A stretch of DNA of 64,000 nt. Origin: Lactobacillus bombicola (lineage in GTDB: Bacteria > Bacillota > Bacilli > Lactobacillales > Lactobacillaceae). The notes beneath the pieces are model-generated. The model was not told the origin of the DNA and did not search any database. It was given only the letters and a program-made list of their open reading frames with translations. The stretch spans positions 62,502-126,501 of the forward strand of contig NZ_FOMN01000001.1 in the NCBI RefSeq assembly GCF_900112665.1. The letters run 5' to 3'. A program made the position numbers and the translations under genes. Within the stretch, counting starts at the first letter, position 1. Every line of letters starts with the position of its first letter. Shown here piece by piece: positions 8,565-18,269 of this stretch.

Positions 8565-9890
8565 ATGTCTGTAAATTGGAATAAAACCGGTGAAAATAAC
8601 GGTGAACTTACTTTTGATATTCCCCAAGCTGAAGTTAAGCGTGGGTTAGACTCAGCTTTTAAGCGAGTAAAAAATAATTTACGTGTTCCTGGTTTTAGAA
8701 AGGGACATGTTTCTCGAGTAATTTTTAATCAATATTATGGTGAAGAAGCATTATATGAAGATGCATTAAATATGGTTCTTCCAACTGCATATGCTACTGC
8801 AGTTAAAGAGGCTGGTATTGAAGCTGTAGGGCAACCACAAATTATTCCTGTTTCAATGGAAAAGGGTAAGGACTGGAGTGTAAAAGCACTTGTCAATGTT
8901 AAGCCTGAAGTTGAATTAGGTGACTACAAGGGTATTGAAGTTCCTAAACAAAATACTCGGGTATATGCTAAGGATATTGACAATGAACTTGAGCAAGATC
9001 GCCAGAAGAATGCTGAACTTGTGCTTAAGAAAGATGCTTCTGCTAAAGGTGACACTGTAACTATTGATTATAAGGGTACAGTAGATGGCACGGCCTTTGA
9101 TGGAGGAACAGCTAATGATTATGCTCTTGAACTTGGCTCAAATACCTTTATTCCTGGCTTTGAAGATCAACTAATTGGTCATAAAGCTGGTGATGATGTA
9201 GACGTTGTAGTAACATTCCCAGAAGACTATGGTGCAAAAGATTTAGCTGGTAAGGAAGCACATTTTGCTACAAAGATTCATGAAGTTAAATCAAAGCAAC
9301 TTCCTAAATTAGACGATGAATTTGCTAAAGATATTGATGATTCTGTTGAAACGCTTGATGAATTAAAAGAAAAAATCAAGAAAGATTTAAAAACTAAAAA
9401 AGAAGAAGAAGCTAAATCAGCGATTGAGCAAGCCGCAATTGAAGTAGCAGTTAACAATGCAACAATTAAAGAAATACCTGATACGATGATTCAAGAAGAT
9501 GTTAATACTCAAATGAATCAATATTTAGGTAATATGCAACGTCAAGGCATTAATCCAGAAACTTATTATAAATTAACTGGGACTACTGAAGAACAATTGC
9601 GTTCACAGTTTAGCAAGGATGCAGAAGAAAGAGTTAAGACTAACCTAGTTCTTGAAGCAATCGTTGAAAAAGAAGCTATTAAAGCCTCAAAAGAAGAGAT
9701 TGATAACGAAATTAAAGAGCTTGCAAAAGAGTACAATATGGATGAAAAGACTGTCCGTAATACTTTAACTGATGACATGCTTTCACACGATATCAATATT
9801 CGTAAGGCAATTGATCTTGTCACTGACAATGCAAAACAAGTTGCTAAATCCAAGATTAATGACGACGATAAGAGTTCAGACAACAAATAG
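8565..9890 (+). CDS. tig: Trigger factor, ribosome-associated chaperone and prolyl isomerase
   Basis: This 441-residue protein meets nascent chains at the ribosome exit. The N-terminal ribosome-binding domain (1-145) contains GFRKGHVSR, a lactobacillus-like version of the usual GFRKGKxP signature with the final Pro replaced. A central FKBP-type isomerase domain (about 150-245) carries [20 protein letters not shown], and the C-terminal chaperone arms are Lys/Glu-rich. The start follows TTGGAGG. It is monocistronic with its own terminator, and clpX downstream is the usual neighbour. Confidence 0.97.
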   Translation: MSVNWNKTGENNGELTFDIPQAEVKRGLDSAFKRVKNNLRVPGFRKGHVSRVIFNQYYGEEALYEDALNMVLPTAYATAVKEAGIEAVGQPQIIPVSMEKGKDWSVKALVNVKPEVELGDYKGIEVPKQNTRVYAKDIDNELEQDRQKNAELVLKKDASAKGDTVTIDYKGTVDGTAFDGGTANDYALELGSNTFIPGFEDQLIGHKAGDDVDVVVTFPEDYGAKDLAGKEAHFATKIHEVKSKQLPKLDDEFAKDIDDSVETLDELKEKIKKDLKTKKEEEAKSAIEQAAIEVAVNNATIKEIPDTMIQEDVNTQMNQYLGNMQRQGINPETYYKLTGTTEEQLRSQFSKDAEERVKTNLVLEAIVEKEAIKASKEEIDNEIKELAKEYNMDEKTVRNTLTDDMLSHDINIRKAIDLVTDNAKQVAKSKINDDDKSSDNK

Positions 9891-9908
9891 AACTTAAATC
9901 GAAAGTAG

Positions 9909-9940
9909 AAAGGTAGTTATTTAACTACCTTTTTATTTTT
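9909..9940 (+). terminator. tig terminator
   Basis: The stem AAAGGTAGTTA/TAACTACCTTT is followed by a T-rich tail. Confidence 0.85.
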
Positions 9941-10012
9941 CTACAAGCAAATAATTCAAGTACCTAACATATTTATGATACTCTTAAACTTGTAGACATA
10001 AGGAGGAATAGA

Positions 10013-11290
10013 ATGGCATCACAATTTACTGATCAAGAAGAAATTAAGTGCTCCTTTTGTGATAAAACACAAGATCAAGTTAAAAAAATGATTGCTGGTA
10101 ACGGTGTTTATATTTGCAATGAATGTGTTAATTTATCTAAAAAAATTATCGACGATGAATTAAAATCGGATTCATTAAAAGAGGCAAAAGACTTACCGAA
10201 GCCGATGGAAATCAAGAAGCAGCTTGATCAATATGTTATTGGGCAAGAGAGAGCCAAGAAAATTTTATCAGTATCTGTTTATAACCATTATAAACGGATT
10301 ACTCAGATGGATATTGATTCTTCAACAGAATTGCAAAAATCAAATATTGCTCTTATTGGGCCTACTGGTTCAGGTAAGACCTATTTAGCTCAAACTTTGG
10401 CTCGTATTCTGGATGTTCCATTTGCCATAGCAGATGCAACAACTTTAACAGAAGCTGGTTATGTTGGTGAAGATGTTGAAAATATTTTACTGAAGTTATT
10501 GCAAAATGCTGATTACGACATTGAAAGAGCGCAACGTGGAATTGTGTATATAGATGAAATTGACAAAATTTCTAAAAAATCTGAAAATGTATCGATTACA
10601 CGCGATGTATCTGGGGAAGGAGTGCAGCAATCACTCTTAAAAATCTTAGAAGGCACTATTGCCTCAGTTCCACCACAAGGTGGACGTAAACATCCCCAAC
10701 AAGAATTGATTCAGATTGATACCACTAATATTTTATTTATTGTTGGTGGAGCATTTGATGGAATAGAACAGATAGTTAAAAGTCGGTTAGGTAAAAAAGT
10801 TATCGGTTTTAGTGCAGAAAGTAAGTTAAATTCAATACAAGATGAAGAATGGACAGAGCACTTGACAACTGGTGATTTAGTTAAGTTTGGTTTAATTCCA
10901 GAGTTTATTGGACGTATACCAATTATAGCTACCCTAAATAAATTGGATAATAAAGATTTAGTTCGTATTTTAACAGAACCTAAAAATGCTTTAGTAAAAC
11001 AATATAAAAAATTATTTTCTCTTGATAATGTTGAACTAGAATTTACAGATAGTGCTTTAACAGCAATTGCTGATTTGGCAATTGAACGTAATATGGGTGC
11101 GCGTGGGTTAAGAACAATTATTGAAAATGCAATGATGAGCATTATGTATGAAATACCTAGTGAGACAGATATTGAAAGAGTTGAAATAACCGAAGATGTG
11201 ATTACTAAGCAAGCTGAACCTCGAGTTGATAGAAAAAAAGAAAGTGATAAGCCACTTAAAGAAGAAATTAAGGTTGTAAATGATCATTAA
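10013..11290 (+). CDS. clpX: ATP-dependent Clp protease ATP-binding subunit ClpX
   Basis: A 425-residue AAA+ unfoldase that feeds substrates to ClpP. The N-terminal zinc-binding domain has CSFC (about 14-17) and CNEC (about 36-39). Walker A is GPTGSGKT (about 119-126), Walker B is [10 protein letters not shown], and the C-terminal sensor motif GARGLR is present. The ATG at 10013 follows AGGAGG. Its last 11 bases overlap engB, so the pair is co-transcribed and probably translationally coupled, as in many Firmicutes. Confidence 0.97.
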   Translation: MASQFTDQEEIKCSFCDKTQDQVKKMIAGNGVYICNECVNLSKKIIDDELKSDSLKEAKDLPKPMEIKKQLDQYVIGQERAKKILSVSVYNHYKRITQMDIDSSTELQKSNIALIGPTGSGKTYLAQTLARILDVPFAIADATTLTEAGYVGEDVENILLKLLQNADYDIERAQRGIVYIDEIDKISKKSENVSITRDVSGEGVQQSLLKILEGTIASVPPQGGRKHPQQELIQIDTTNILFIVGGAFDGIEQIVKSRLGKKVIGFSAESKLNSIQDEEWTEHLTTGDLVKFGLIPEFIGRIPIIATLNKLDNKDLVRILTEPKNALVKQYKKLFSLDNVELEFTDSALTAIADLAIERNMGARGLRTIIENAMMSIMYEIPSETDIERVEITEDVITKQAEPRVDRKKESDKPLKEEIKVVNDH

Positions 11291-11864
11291 GAGTAGTGAC
11301 TATGCCATTAGTGCAGTTAAAGAAGAACAGTATCCTCAAGATAATTTAAGTGAGATTGCTTTAGCGGGTCGTTCTAATGTTGGAAAGTCCAGTTTGATTA
11401 ATTCATTATTAGGACGCAAAAATTTAGCTAGAACATCTTCACAACCTGGGAAAACACAAACTTTAAATTTTTATATTGTTAATCAAGATTTTTATTTAGT
11501 AGATGTTCCAGGATATGGCTATGCGAAAGTTTCTCAGACACAACGAGAAAAATTTGGCGAAATGATTCAAGATTACCTTGAAACTAGAGAAAACTTAAAG
11601 GGATTGATTATTTTAGTTGATTCAAGGCATGAACCTACTAAAAACGATGTTGCGATGTACAACTATGCCTTGGTTCTTGAATTGCCAATTTTGGTAGTCT
11701 GTACAAAAATTGATAAAGTAAAGAAAAGCCAGCAAAATAAAGTTATATCCAATTTGAAGAAAAATTTTGATTTAGCACATGATAATGTTAGTGTATTAAC
11801 TTATAGCTCTGTGCAAAAAACGCATGTTAAAGAAGTATGGACTTGGATTGAACAATATTTGTAA
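11280..11864 (+). CDS. engB: Ribosome biogenesis GTPase YsxC/EngB
   Basis: A 194-residue TRAFAC GTPase needed for assembly of the large ribosomal subunit. Visible motifs are GRSNVGKSS (G1), the switch region SSQPGKTQT (G2), DVPGYGYA (G3), CTKIDK (G4) and YSS (G5). The length is typical. It overlaps the 3' end of clpX by 11 bases and ends at a terminator shared with the small minus-strand gene downstream. Confidence 0.95.
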   Translation: MIIKSSDYAISAVKEEQYPQDNLSEIALAGRSNVGKSSLINSLLGRKNLARTSSQPGKTQTLNFYIVNQDFYLVDVPGYGYAKVSQTQREKFGEMIQDYLETRENLKGLIILVDSRHEPTKNDVAMYNYALVLELPILVVCTKIDKVKKSQQNKVISNLKKNFDLAHDNVSVLTYSSVQKTHVKEVWTWIEQYL

Positions 11865-11875
11865 GACTAAAGTAA

Positions 11876-11905
11876 ATAAAAATGGCCCATTAATGAGCCA
11901 TTTTT
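11876..11905. terminator. Bidirectional terminator after engB
   Basis: ATGGCCCAT and ATGAGCCAT form a nine-pair stem with one mismatch, with A-runs to the left and T-runs to the right. It serves engB (+) and the small gene at 11904-12017 (-). Confidence 0.7.
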
Positions 11906-12017
11906 ATTTTGCCTTTTTTTTATCTTTATTGCTCTTCTTTTTTTTATCTTCAGGAACTGTAGCAAACTTATCAAATAATCTTTCTAAATTATCTTGCTTT
12001 TTAAAAGTTAATCCCAT
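11904..12017 (-). CDS. Small SPJ_0845-family protein (37 residues)
   Basis: A 37-codon frame on the minus strand starts at ATG 12017 after a strong AAAGGAAG site. The product begins MGLTFKKQDNLERLF and ends in a run rich in lysine (DKKKKSNKDKKKAK). The front half matches my memory of the SPJ_0845 family of very small cytosolic proteins in lactobacilli and streptococci, whose function is unknown. A -10 TATAAT (complement of 12042-12047) lies upstream and the shared terminator lies downstream, so it has all the parts of a real gene. It fills most of the 330-base gap between engB and uvrC. Confidence 0.75.
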   Translation of the reverse strand: MGLTFKKQDNLERLFDKFATVPEDKKKKSNKDKKKAK

Positions 12018-12158
12018 AGTTATCTTCCTTTCATTTGTCTTATTATAATAAAAAAAGAAAGATTCGGCTAGTGCTAACTTACTATTAGAAATAATTATTA
12101 TTATGTAAAGTAAATTGTTAATTTAAAAACCCATCCAGGCTTCCAGAAAGAAAGTTTG

Positions 12159-12167
12159 TGATAAAAT
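12159..12167 (+). promoter_or_regulatory. Extended -10 promoter of uvrC
   Basis: TGA-TAAAAT matches an extended -10 and lies 28 bases before the uvrC start codon. The -35 is weak. Confidence 0.55.
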
Positions 12168-12194
12168 TGATTCAGAAAATAAGGAAGTGAGTTT

Positions 12195-13997
12195 TTGGCA
12201 ACAAAATTAATTGAAAATAAATTAAAGCTTTTGCCTGCTAAGCCAGGATGTTATTTGATGAAAGATATAAACGGTAAGGTTATTTATGTTGGTAAGTCAA
12301 AAAATCTGAAAAGCCGCGTTCGGTCATATTTTAAGAGTAAACAGGTTGGACGTAGGGCTGAATTAGTGCGTGAAATTCGAGATTATGACATTATCACTGT
12401 ATCAACGGATAAAGAAGCATTTCTATTAGAAGTTACCTTAATTAAAAAATATCAACCCTACTATAATGTACAGTTGAAACAAGGAACAGGTTATCCTTAT
12501 ATTGAAATCACTAATGAACGCGATCCTCAAACTAAGTTAACTAGTATTGTGCGTAAGGATGGTGGATATTACTTTGGTCCATATCCTAATGTTTATGCGG
12601 CACAAGCAACATTAAAATTTATTCAAAAGCTTTTTCCTTTAAGAAGGTGCAATGGTAAACAGAAAAGACCATGTTTATATTATCATATGGGGCAGTGCTT
12701 AGGGGCTTGCTTTAAGGAAGTTCCCAAAGAAGAATACAGAGCACAAATTAAAAAAATCAAAAGTTTTTTAAATGGCGACATAATAGCAGTTAAACAAGAT
12801 TTAAATAAGAGAATGGGTAAAGCTGCTGAAAATTTAGAATTTGAACGAGCAGCAGAAATTCGTGATCAACTCGCATATATTGAAGAAACAGTCGAAAAGC
12901 AAAAAATAATTTCTAATGACAATACTCAGCGTGATATTTTTAATTTTTATGTAGATAAATCATGGATTGCGATTCAAATTTTCTTTTTAAGACAGGCTAA
13001 GTTACTTAGAAGCGAAACAAGAATGTATCCCTTAACTGATGAAAGTGACCCCGAAGATGCATTTACTTCATTTATTGTGCAATTTTATGGTCAAAAAAAT
13101 AGAGTATTACCTAGAGAAGTCTTAGTGCCAACTGGAATTGATAATGAAGTCTTAGGTGAAGTTTTACAAGTTCAAGTTAGAACTCCCATCAGAGGACAAA
13201 AAAAAGCACTATTAAAAATGGCAAAGGAAAATGCTAAACTTAAATTGGATGATAAGTTTAGATTGTTAGAACTTGATAACCGCAAGACTAAGGGGGCACA
13301 AAAAGAAATCTTTGATGCTTTGACTCTGCCCTATGGACATGTGATTGAAAGCTTTGATCACTCCCACATTCAAGGAACAGATCCAGTTTCAGCACTAGTG
13401 GTTTTTAAAGACGGAGAACCTGACAAAAATTCATATCGAAAGTATAAATTGAAAGGTGAAGTTGAACATCAAAACGGGGGTGATGAAGTTCGTAATACGC
13501 GTGAAGTTGTTCGTCGTCGATATAGTCGTCTTTTACGTGAACATAAAAAAATGCCTGATCTCATCTTAATGGATGGTGGACAAATTCAAATTGATGCTTG
13601 CCAGGATATTTTGCGTAATGAATTGGATTTAAAAATACCGGTTGCTGGTATGGTTAAGGATAACAAGCACCGAACAAATCATCTGCTTTATGGTGACCCA
13701 ATTAATGGCATACCCATGAAATTGATTCCACTTGATCCTAAATCACAAGGATTTTATCTAATGACTAGAATTCAAGATGAAGTACACCGATTTGCCATTA
13801 CTTTTCATCGGCGTACACATGCGAAAAATGCCTTATCAAGTAAGCTTGATTCAATTAAGGGAATTGGTCCAAAAAGTAGAAATAAACTTTTAAGACAATT
13901 TGGATCTTTAAAGAAAATAAAGGAAGCAAGTATTGCAGAATTATGTTCAGCGGGATTAACTTTACCACAGGCGCAAACTGTTAAATTAACGTTGTGA
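12195..13997 (+). CDS. uvrC: Excinuclease ABC subunit C
   Basis: A 600-residue nuclease that makes both incisions in nucleotide excision repair after UvrAB marks the lesion. The GIY-YIG domain lies at about 14-90 (GCYLMK, VIYVGKSKNLKSRV). A UvrB-binding UVR motif follows near 205-240 (LEFERAAEIRDQL), then the RNase H-like 5' nuclease domain (FDHSHIQGTDPVSALVVF, LILMDGG) and terminal helix-hairpin-helix motifs (IKGIGPKSRNKLL). Translation starts at TTG 12195 after AAGGAAG; no in-frame ATG is close by. Length is normal. Confidence 0.95.
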   Translation: MATKLIENKLKLLPAKPGCYLMKDINGKVIYVGKSKNLKSRVRSYFKSKQVGRRAELVREIRDYDIITVSTDKEAFLLEVTLIKKYQPYYNVQLKQGTGYPYIEITNERDPQTKLTSIVRKDGGYYFGPYPNVYAAQATLKFIQKLFPLRRCNGKQKRPCLYYHMGQCLGACFKEVPKEEYRAQIKKIKSFLNGDIIAVKQDLNKRMGKAAENLEFERAAEIRDQLAYIEETVEKQKIISNDNTQRDIFNFYVDKSWIAIQIFFLRQAKLLRSETRMYPLTDESDPEDAFTSFIVQFYGQKNRVLPREVLVPTGIDNEVLGEVLQVQVRTPIRGQKKALLKMAKENAKLKLDDKFRLLELDNRKTKGAQKEIFDALTLPYGHVIESFDHSHIQGTDPVSALVVFKDGEPDKNSYRKYKLKGEVEHQNGGDEVRNTREVVRRRYSRLLREHKKMPDLILMDGGQIQIDACQDILRNELDLKIPVAGMVKDNKHRTNHLLYGDPINGIPMKLIPLDPKSQGFYLMTRIQDEVHRFAITFHRRTHAKNALSSKLDSIKGIGPKSRNKLLRQFGSLKKIKEASIAELCSAGLTLPQAQTVKLTL

Positions 13998-14029
13998 CGC
14001 TAATTTTATCGAATGTGCCAGAATTTTTG

Positions 14030-14038
14030 TGGTATAGT
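14030..14038 (+). promoter_or_regulatory. Extended -10 promoter of obg
   Basis: TGG-TATAGT is a good extended -10, 33 bases before the obg start codon. No -35 is obvious. Confidence 0.55.
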
Positions 14039-14070
14039 ATTAAGGTTAGTGCAATTGGGAGGAAAAATAC

Positions 14071-15375
14071 ATGCCAACATTTGTCGATCAAACTAAGATT
14101 GAAGTGCAAGCTGGTAAAGGTGGAGATGGTATTGTTGCCTTTCGCCATGAAAAATATGTACCAAATGGCGGACCAGCCGGAGGTGATGGTGGTCGCGGTG
14201 GAAGTATTATTTTTGTTGCTGATAGTGGGTTAAGGACCTTGATGGATTTCCGTTATCGGCGCAAATTTAAGGCCGAGAATGGTGAAAACGGTCGTATAAA
14301 ATCACAATATGGTCGTGGCGCCAAAGATCTCTATTTACGAGTACCGCTTGGTACAACTGTATACGACTTTAACACTAATGAAGAAATCGGAGATCTAACC
14401 GAAAATAAGCAAGAGTTAATTGTTGCTCATGGTGGTCGTGGTGGTCGTGGAAATATTCATTTTGCTAATAGTGTTAATACTGCTCCAGAAATTGCTGAAA
14501 ATGGTGAACCTGGTGAAGATCGTGTTCTACGCTTAGAACTTAAAGTACTAGCCGATGTTGGTTTAGTAGGCTTTCCATCAGTAGGTAAATCGACTTTATT
14601 ATCAGTAGTAACAAAAGCAAAACCTAAGATTGGGGCCTATGATTTTACTACACTTACTCCTAATTTAGGAATAGTCATTCTTCCTGATGGTCGTGATTTT
14701 TCAGTGGCTGATTTGCCTGGATTAATCGAAGGAGCCAGTCAAGGCGTTGGTCTTGGTATTCAGTTTTTACGTCATATTGAAAGAACTAAAGTGATTTTGC
14801 ATTTGGTATCAATGGATCCAGATAATGGTCGTAGCGCAATTGAGGATTATCAAAAAATTCGTAAGGAACTATTGTCTTATGACCAAAATCTAGAAAAAAG
14901 ACGTGAAATAATTGTAGCCACGCAAATGGACTTACCTCAAGCTGCTGACAAGCTAGCTAAATTTGAGCAGGATTTAAAACAAGCTGCTATTAATGAAACG
15001 GTTTATCCAATTTCAAGTGTTACTCATCAGGGTATTGAGCAATTGATTAATAGTACTGCTACTTTAATAGAGCAAGTAGAGCAAGAACAGGCTAAAGAAA
15101 AAATAAAAGCTGGACCAGAGACTAAGGAATATCGATACGAAAAATCTAAGAAAGATGAATTCACGATCGAAAAGCTTGAAGAGCATTTATTTGAAATTAA
15201 GGGTGAAGGTTTAGAAAAATTAGTTGCAAGAACCAACCTGGATTATCAAGATAGTATTATTCGTTTAGCTCGGCAATTAAAGAACTTAGGTGTAGATGAA
15301 GCACTACGTAAAAGTGGGGCTGTTGACGGTGACGAAGTTGTTATTGGCACATTTAATTTTGAATTTGTGCAATAA
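14071..15375 (+). CDS. obg: Obg-family GTPase (CgtA/ObgE)
   Basis: A 434-residue essential GTPase that acts in large-subunit assembly and stress signalling. The Gly-rich Obg fold is at 1-158 ([21 protein letters not shown] repeats). The G domain (about 159-335) has [18 protein letters not shown] and TQMD where NKxD is usual. The C-terminal OCT domain follows (about 355-434). Start ATG follows GGGAGG. An ORF in another frame at 13994-14233 is a shadow. The O-acyltransferase gene follows after 23 bases, so an operon is possible. Confidence 0.96.
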   Translation: MPTFVDQTKIEVQAGKGGDGIVAFRHEKYVPNGGPAGGDGGRGGSIIFVADSGLRTLMDFRYRRKFKAENGENGRIKSQYGRGAKDLYLRVPLGTTVYDFNTNEEIGDLTENKQELIVAHGGRGGRGNIHFANSVNTAPEIAENGEPGEDRVLRLELKVLADVGLVGFPSVGKSTLLSVVTKAKPKIGAYDFTTLTPNLGIVILPDGRDFSVADLPGLIEGASQGVGLGIQFLRHIERTKVILHLVSMDPDNGRSAIEDYQKIRKELLSYDQNLEKRREIIVATQMDLPQAADKLAKFEQDLKQAAINETVYPISSVTHQGIEQLINSTATLIEQVEQEQAKEKIKAGPETKEYRYEKSKKDEFTIEKLEEHLFEIKGEGLEKLVARTNLDYQDSIIRLARQLKNLGVDEALRKSGAVDGDEVVIGTFNFEFVQ

Positions 15376-15398
15376 ATTTAATAGAAAAGTTTGAAAAT

Positions 15399-17318
15399 AT
15401 GGAAAAAAATCGGTTTATTACAGGATATTCTGGACTCAGAGCATTGGCAGTTATTGGGGTGATTTTATATCATCTTAATCCCGATACTTTTATTGGTGGC
15501 TATCTTGGTGTACCGATATTTTTTGTTTTATCAGGATATTTAGTTACTTGTCAAATGTTAAAGTCATATGAAAAAGATGGTTTTTTTGATAACGTAAATT
15601 TTTATTGGAGTAGAATTAAAAAATTATATCCATCATTACTTTCGGTCTTATGGCTTTCTTCGGCGTATATATTATTATTTCAGCGCAATTTACTTGCTAA
15701 TTTATGGCAAATCGTAGTTTCTAATGTACTAAGTGTTTATAACTTTTGGCAAATCTTTAATGGGCAAAGTTACTTTGAACGGTTTGCTGCTAATGAGTCA
15801 CCTTTTGTCCATCTTTGGACAATGTCAATTAATGGGCAATTTTATCTTTTATGGCCATTAGTCGTTTATCTACTTGTCAAGTATGCAAAGAATAAAAAAG
15901 TAATGGTCAAAATTCTTTCGGGGTTTTCTCTACTTTCTGCTCTTGAAATGGCAATTATGTATCGAATTGGTGTTAATATTAATAGGATTTATTACGGTAC
16001 TGATACACGTTTTTTTGCTTTAGGGATAGGAGCAGTATTAGCCGTATTATGGCCAATAAATAAACTGAAGACCGAAATTAAGCAAAATAAAGCTTATTTT
16101 TTGGATGGCATGGGTTTTGTTGCCTTATTTATTATTTTATTGATGTTTTTTAGTCCAGCAATGAATGCTGAAGGACCATTTCCTTATTATGGTGGGATGT
16201 TGTTATTTACGATAGCAACAACTATCTTTGTGGCTGTTATTGCTCATCCATGTAGTCACTGGAATAGATGGATGACTAATCCAGTTTTTAATTGGCTCGG
16301 TTCTAGAAGCTATGGTATATATTTATATCAATTTCCAGTTATGATTTTTTTCGAAGATAAAATATCTAATCTAGCTGAATATGCTTTTTTATACCATTTA
16401 TTTGAAATTACGATAATTCTTGTCTTAAGTGAATTGTCATATCGTTTTATTGAAAAGCCATTGAGTAAAATTAGTCTATCTTCTACCAAAAAATACCTAA
16501 AAAAAGTTTTAAATTTTAAGACAAAAAATTACGGTTCTAAAATCCAGGCTTTAGTAATAAGTTTAATTTTTATTTGCGGTAGTATTGCTATCATTGTTTC
16601 ACCAATGGTTAAAGCTCAAGATTATAATCAGTCGCAGTTAGCTGTAAGAATTCGAAAGAATTGTCGGCAGCAAAAAAAAGAGAATCAACTGGCCATTGCC
16701 AAAATAAAAAAAAGTAAGAAAAAAGATCAAAAAAGAGCTAAACTAATTAAAGTAGCTAATAAGACTGCAAAGAGCCACCCAGTCAATCGGTTATATAAAA
16801 AATATGGAATTTCACAACTTGATTTACAATTAGCACATAAAGTTCAATTAACGGCAATTGGTGATTCTGTTATGGCAAGTTCTAGTAACGATTTAACACG
16901 GTTAATGCCTAAATCTATTATTGATGCGGCTGTTTCCAGACAAGTAAACGCATCTTTTGGGTTACTTGACCATTACAAGTCTCAGCATGTCTTAGCTGAC
17001 AATGTATTAATTGCTTTAGGAACAAATGGAGCTTTTCCAATGTCTGACTTAAATCAACTAATGCAACTAATAGGATCTAAGCGGCAAGTTTTTTGGATTA
17101 ATACTTATGTGCCCAATAAACCGTGGCAAAATCAGGTCAATCAGTCTTTAGCTAAAGCAGCTAGACGTTATCATAATTTAAATATTATTGATTGGTGCAA
17201 CTATGCAAAAAGTCATCCCAATTGGTTTTATGATGATCATACTCATCCTACACCAATCGGTTCAAAATATTATAGCGCTTTTGTTGTCAAAGCAATCGTT
17301 AAGCATGCAAAATTTTAG
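15399..17318 (+). CDS. OatA-like membrane O-acyltransferase with SGNH domain
   Basis: This 639-residue protein has an integral-membrane acyltransferase-3 domain (about 5-400) with about ten hydrophobic segments, including the catalytic YHL near residue 24. A very lysine-rich linker (about 425-460) leads to an extracellular SGNH domain (about 480-639) with the Ser motif GDSV and the Asp-His pair in DDHTHPTPIG. This is the architecture of OatA, which O-acetylates peptidoglycan and confers lysozyme resistance. Other cell-wall acceptors are possible. It lies between obg and rnz, with only a weak ribosome site (GAAAAG). Confidence 0.85.
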   Translation: MEKNRFITGYSGLRALAVIGVILYHLNPDTFIGGYLGVPIFFVLSGYLVTCQMLKSYEKDGFFDNVNFYWSRIKKLYPSLLSVLWLSSAYILLFQRNLLANLWQIVVSNVLSVYNFWQIFNGQSYFERFAANESPFVHLWTMSINGQFYLLWPLVVYLLVKYAKNKKVMVKILSGFSLLSALEMAIMYRIGVNINRIYYGTDTRFFALGIGAVLAVLWPINKLKTEIKQNKAYFLDGMGFVALFIILLMFFSPAMNAEGPFPYYGGMLLFTIATTIFVAVIAHPCSHWNRWMTNPVFNWLGSRSYGIYLYQFPVMIFFEDKISNLAEYAFLYHLFEITIILVLSELSYRFIEKPLSKISLSSTKKYLKKVLNFKTKNYGSKIQALVISLIFICGSIAIIVSPMVKAQDYNQSQLAVRIRKNCRQQKKENQLAIAKIKKSKKKDQKRAKLIKVANKTAKSHPVNRLYKKYGISQLDLQLAHKVQLTAIGDSVMASSSNDLTRLMPKSIIDAAVSRQVNASFGLLDHYKSQHVLADNVLIALGTNGAFPMSDLNQLMQLIGSKRQVFWINTYVPNKPWQNQVNQSLAKAARRYHNLNIIDWCNYAKSHPNWFYDDHTHPTPIGSKYYSAFVVKAIVKHAKF

Positions 17319-17330
17319 AATGGGAAATTT

Positions 17331-18269
17331 ATGGAGTTACAATTTTTAGGTACAGGAGCAGGGCAACCATCAAAGCAACGCAACGTATCAAGCATTGCCC
17401 TTAAAATGCTTGATGAATTAAATGAGATTTGGTTATTTGATGTAGGTGAAGCTACGCAACATCAAATTTTGCGGACTAATATTCGAATGCGCAAGATAAC
17501 AAAAATATTCATTTCACATAATCATGGCGATCATATTTTTGGCCTGCCTGGCTTTTTGGCAACTAGATCATTTCAAGGCGATGTTGGTCCCATAACAATT
17601 TATGGTCCCCCAGGCTTAGAACAATTTGTTAGAACTTCTTTAAAAGTATCAAGAACAAAAATTTCCTATCCAATTAGGTTTGTACCGCTAGAAAAGGGTG
17701 GCCTGATTTTTCAAGGCAATGGATTTAGCGTTTTCGCAGAAAAATTAGAACATCGAGTGCCTAGTTTTGGCTATCGCGTAGTTGAAGATCCTCATCAAGG
17801 TGAACTTTTAATGGATAAATTAGCGCAATATAATATACCTAATGGACCATTACTTGGTAAACTAAAAAATGGGGAGAAAATCGTTTTGGATGATAATACG
17901 ATTTTGGATGGACGCGATTTTTTAGGTCCATCTAAGGCTGGGCGGATAATTTCAATTATTTATGATACCCGTTCAACGGCAACAATTGCACAGCTAGCTA
18001 AAAATGCTGATGTCTTGGTTCATGAGTCTACTTTTGCTGGTAACGAAGCAGATTTAGCGTATTCTTATTATCATTCGACTGCGGTAGAAGCGGCTAAGGT
18101 TGCGCAAGCTAATGGGGTAAAGCGTTTGTATTTAAACCATATTTCAGCTAGATACTTAGGTGCAAAAGCAAAAAAATTAGTGCAACAAGCGAAGAAGATA
18201 TTCCCCAATACTAAATTAGCTAATGATTTTGATCGAGTTATAATTCCAATGAAAGGTGAAGAAAAATGA
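17331..18269 (+). CDS. rnz: Ribonuclease Z
   Basis: A 312-residue metallo-beta-lactamase that trims the 3' ends of tRNA precursors lacking encoded CCA. The metal motif is SHNHGDHIFGLPGF, with later ligands in YDTRST, LVHESTF and LNHIS. The long-form exosite arm GP-rich region (about 150-205) is present. The end overlaps the next gene by four bases (ATGA), so the two are coupled. The cca gene near 39.6 kb supplies the partner CCA-adding activity. Confidence 0.95.
   Translation: MELQFLGTGAGQPSKQRNVSSIALKMLDELNEIWLFDVGEATQHQILRTNIRMRKITKIFISHNHGDHIFGLPGFLATRSFQGDVGPITIYGPPGLEQFVRTSLKVSRTKISYPIRFVPLEKGGLIFQGNGFSVFAEKLEHRVPSFGYRVVEDPHQGELLMDKLAQYNIPNGPLLGKLKNGEKIVLDDNTILDGRDFLGPSKAGRIISIIYDTRSTATIAQLAKNADVLVHESTFAGNEADLAYSYYHSTAVEAAKVAQANGVKRLYLNHISARYLGAKAKKLVQQAKKIFPNTKLANDFDRVIIPMKGEEK

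Noticed and set aside
9566-9886. 106-codon open frame antisense to tig
   Set aside because: Ser/Leu-rich shadow of the Lys/Glu-rich trigger factor C-terminus, with no start signal.
10711-11142. 143-codon open frame antisense to clpX
   Set aside because: It is a shadow of the clpX coding strand, with no ribosome site and no protein-like pattern; the clpX frame has all family motifs.
11824-12048. 74-codon plus-strand frame after engB
   Set aside because: Phe/Leu-rich reading opposite the small minus-strand gene and through a terminator; no ribosome site.
13994-14233. 79-codon frame overlapping the start of obg
   Set aside because: Conflicts with the well-supported Obg frame and looks like a frame-shifted reading of its Gly-rich domain.
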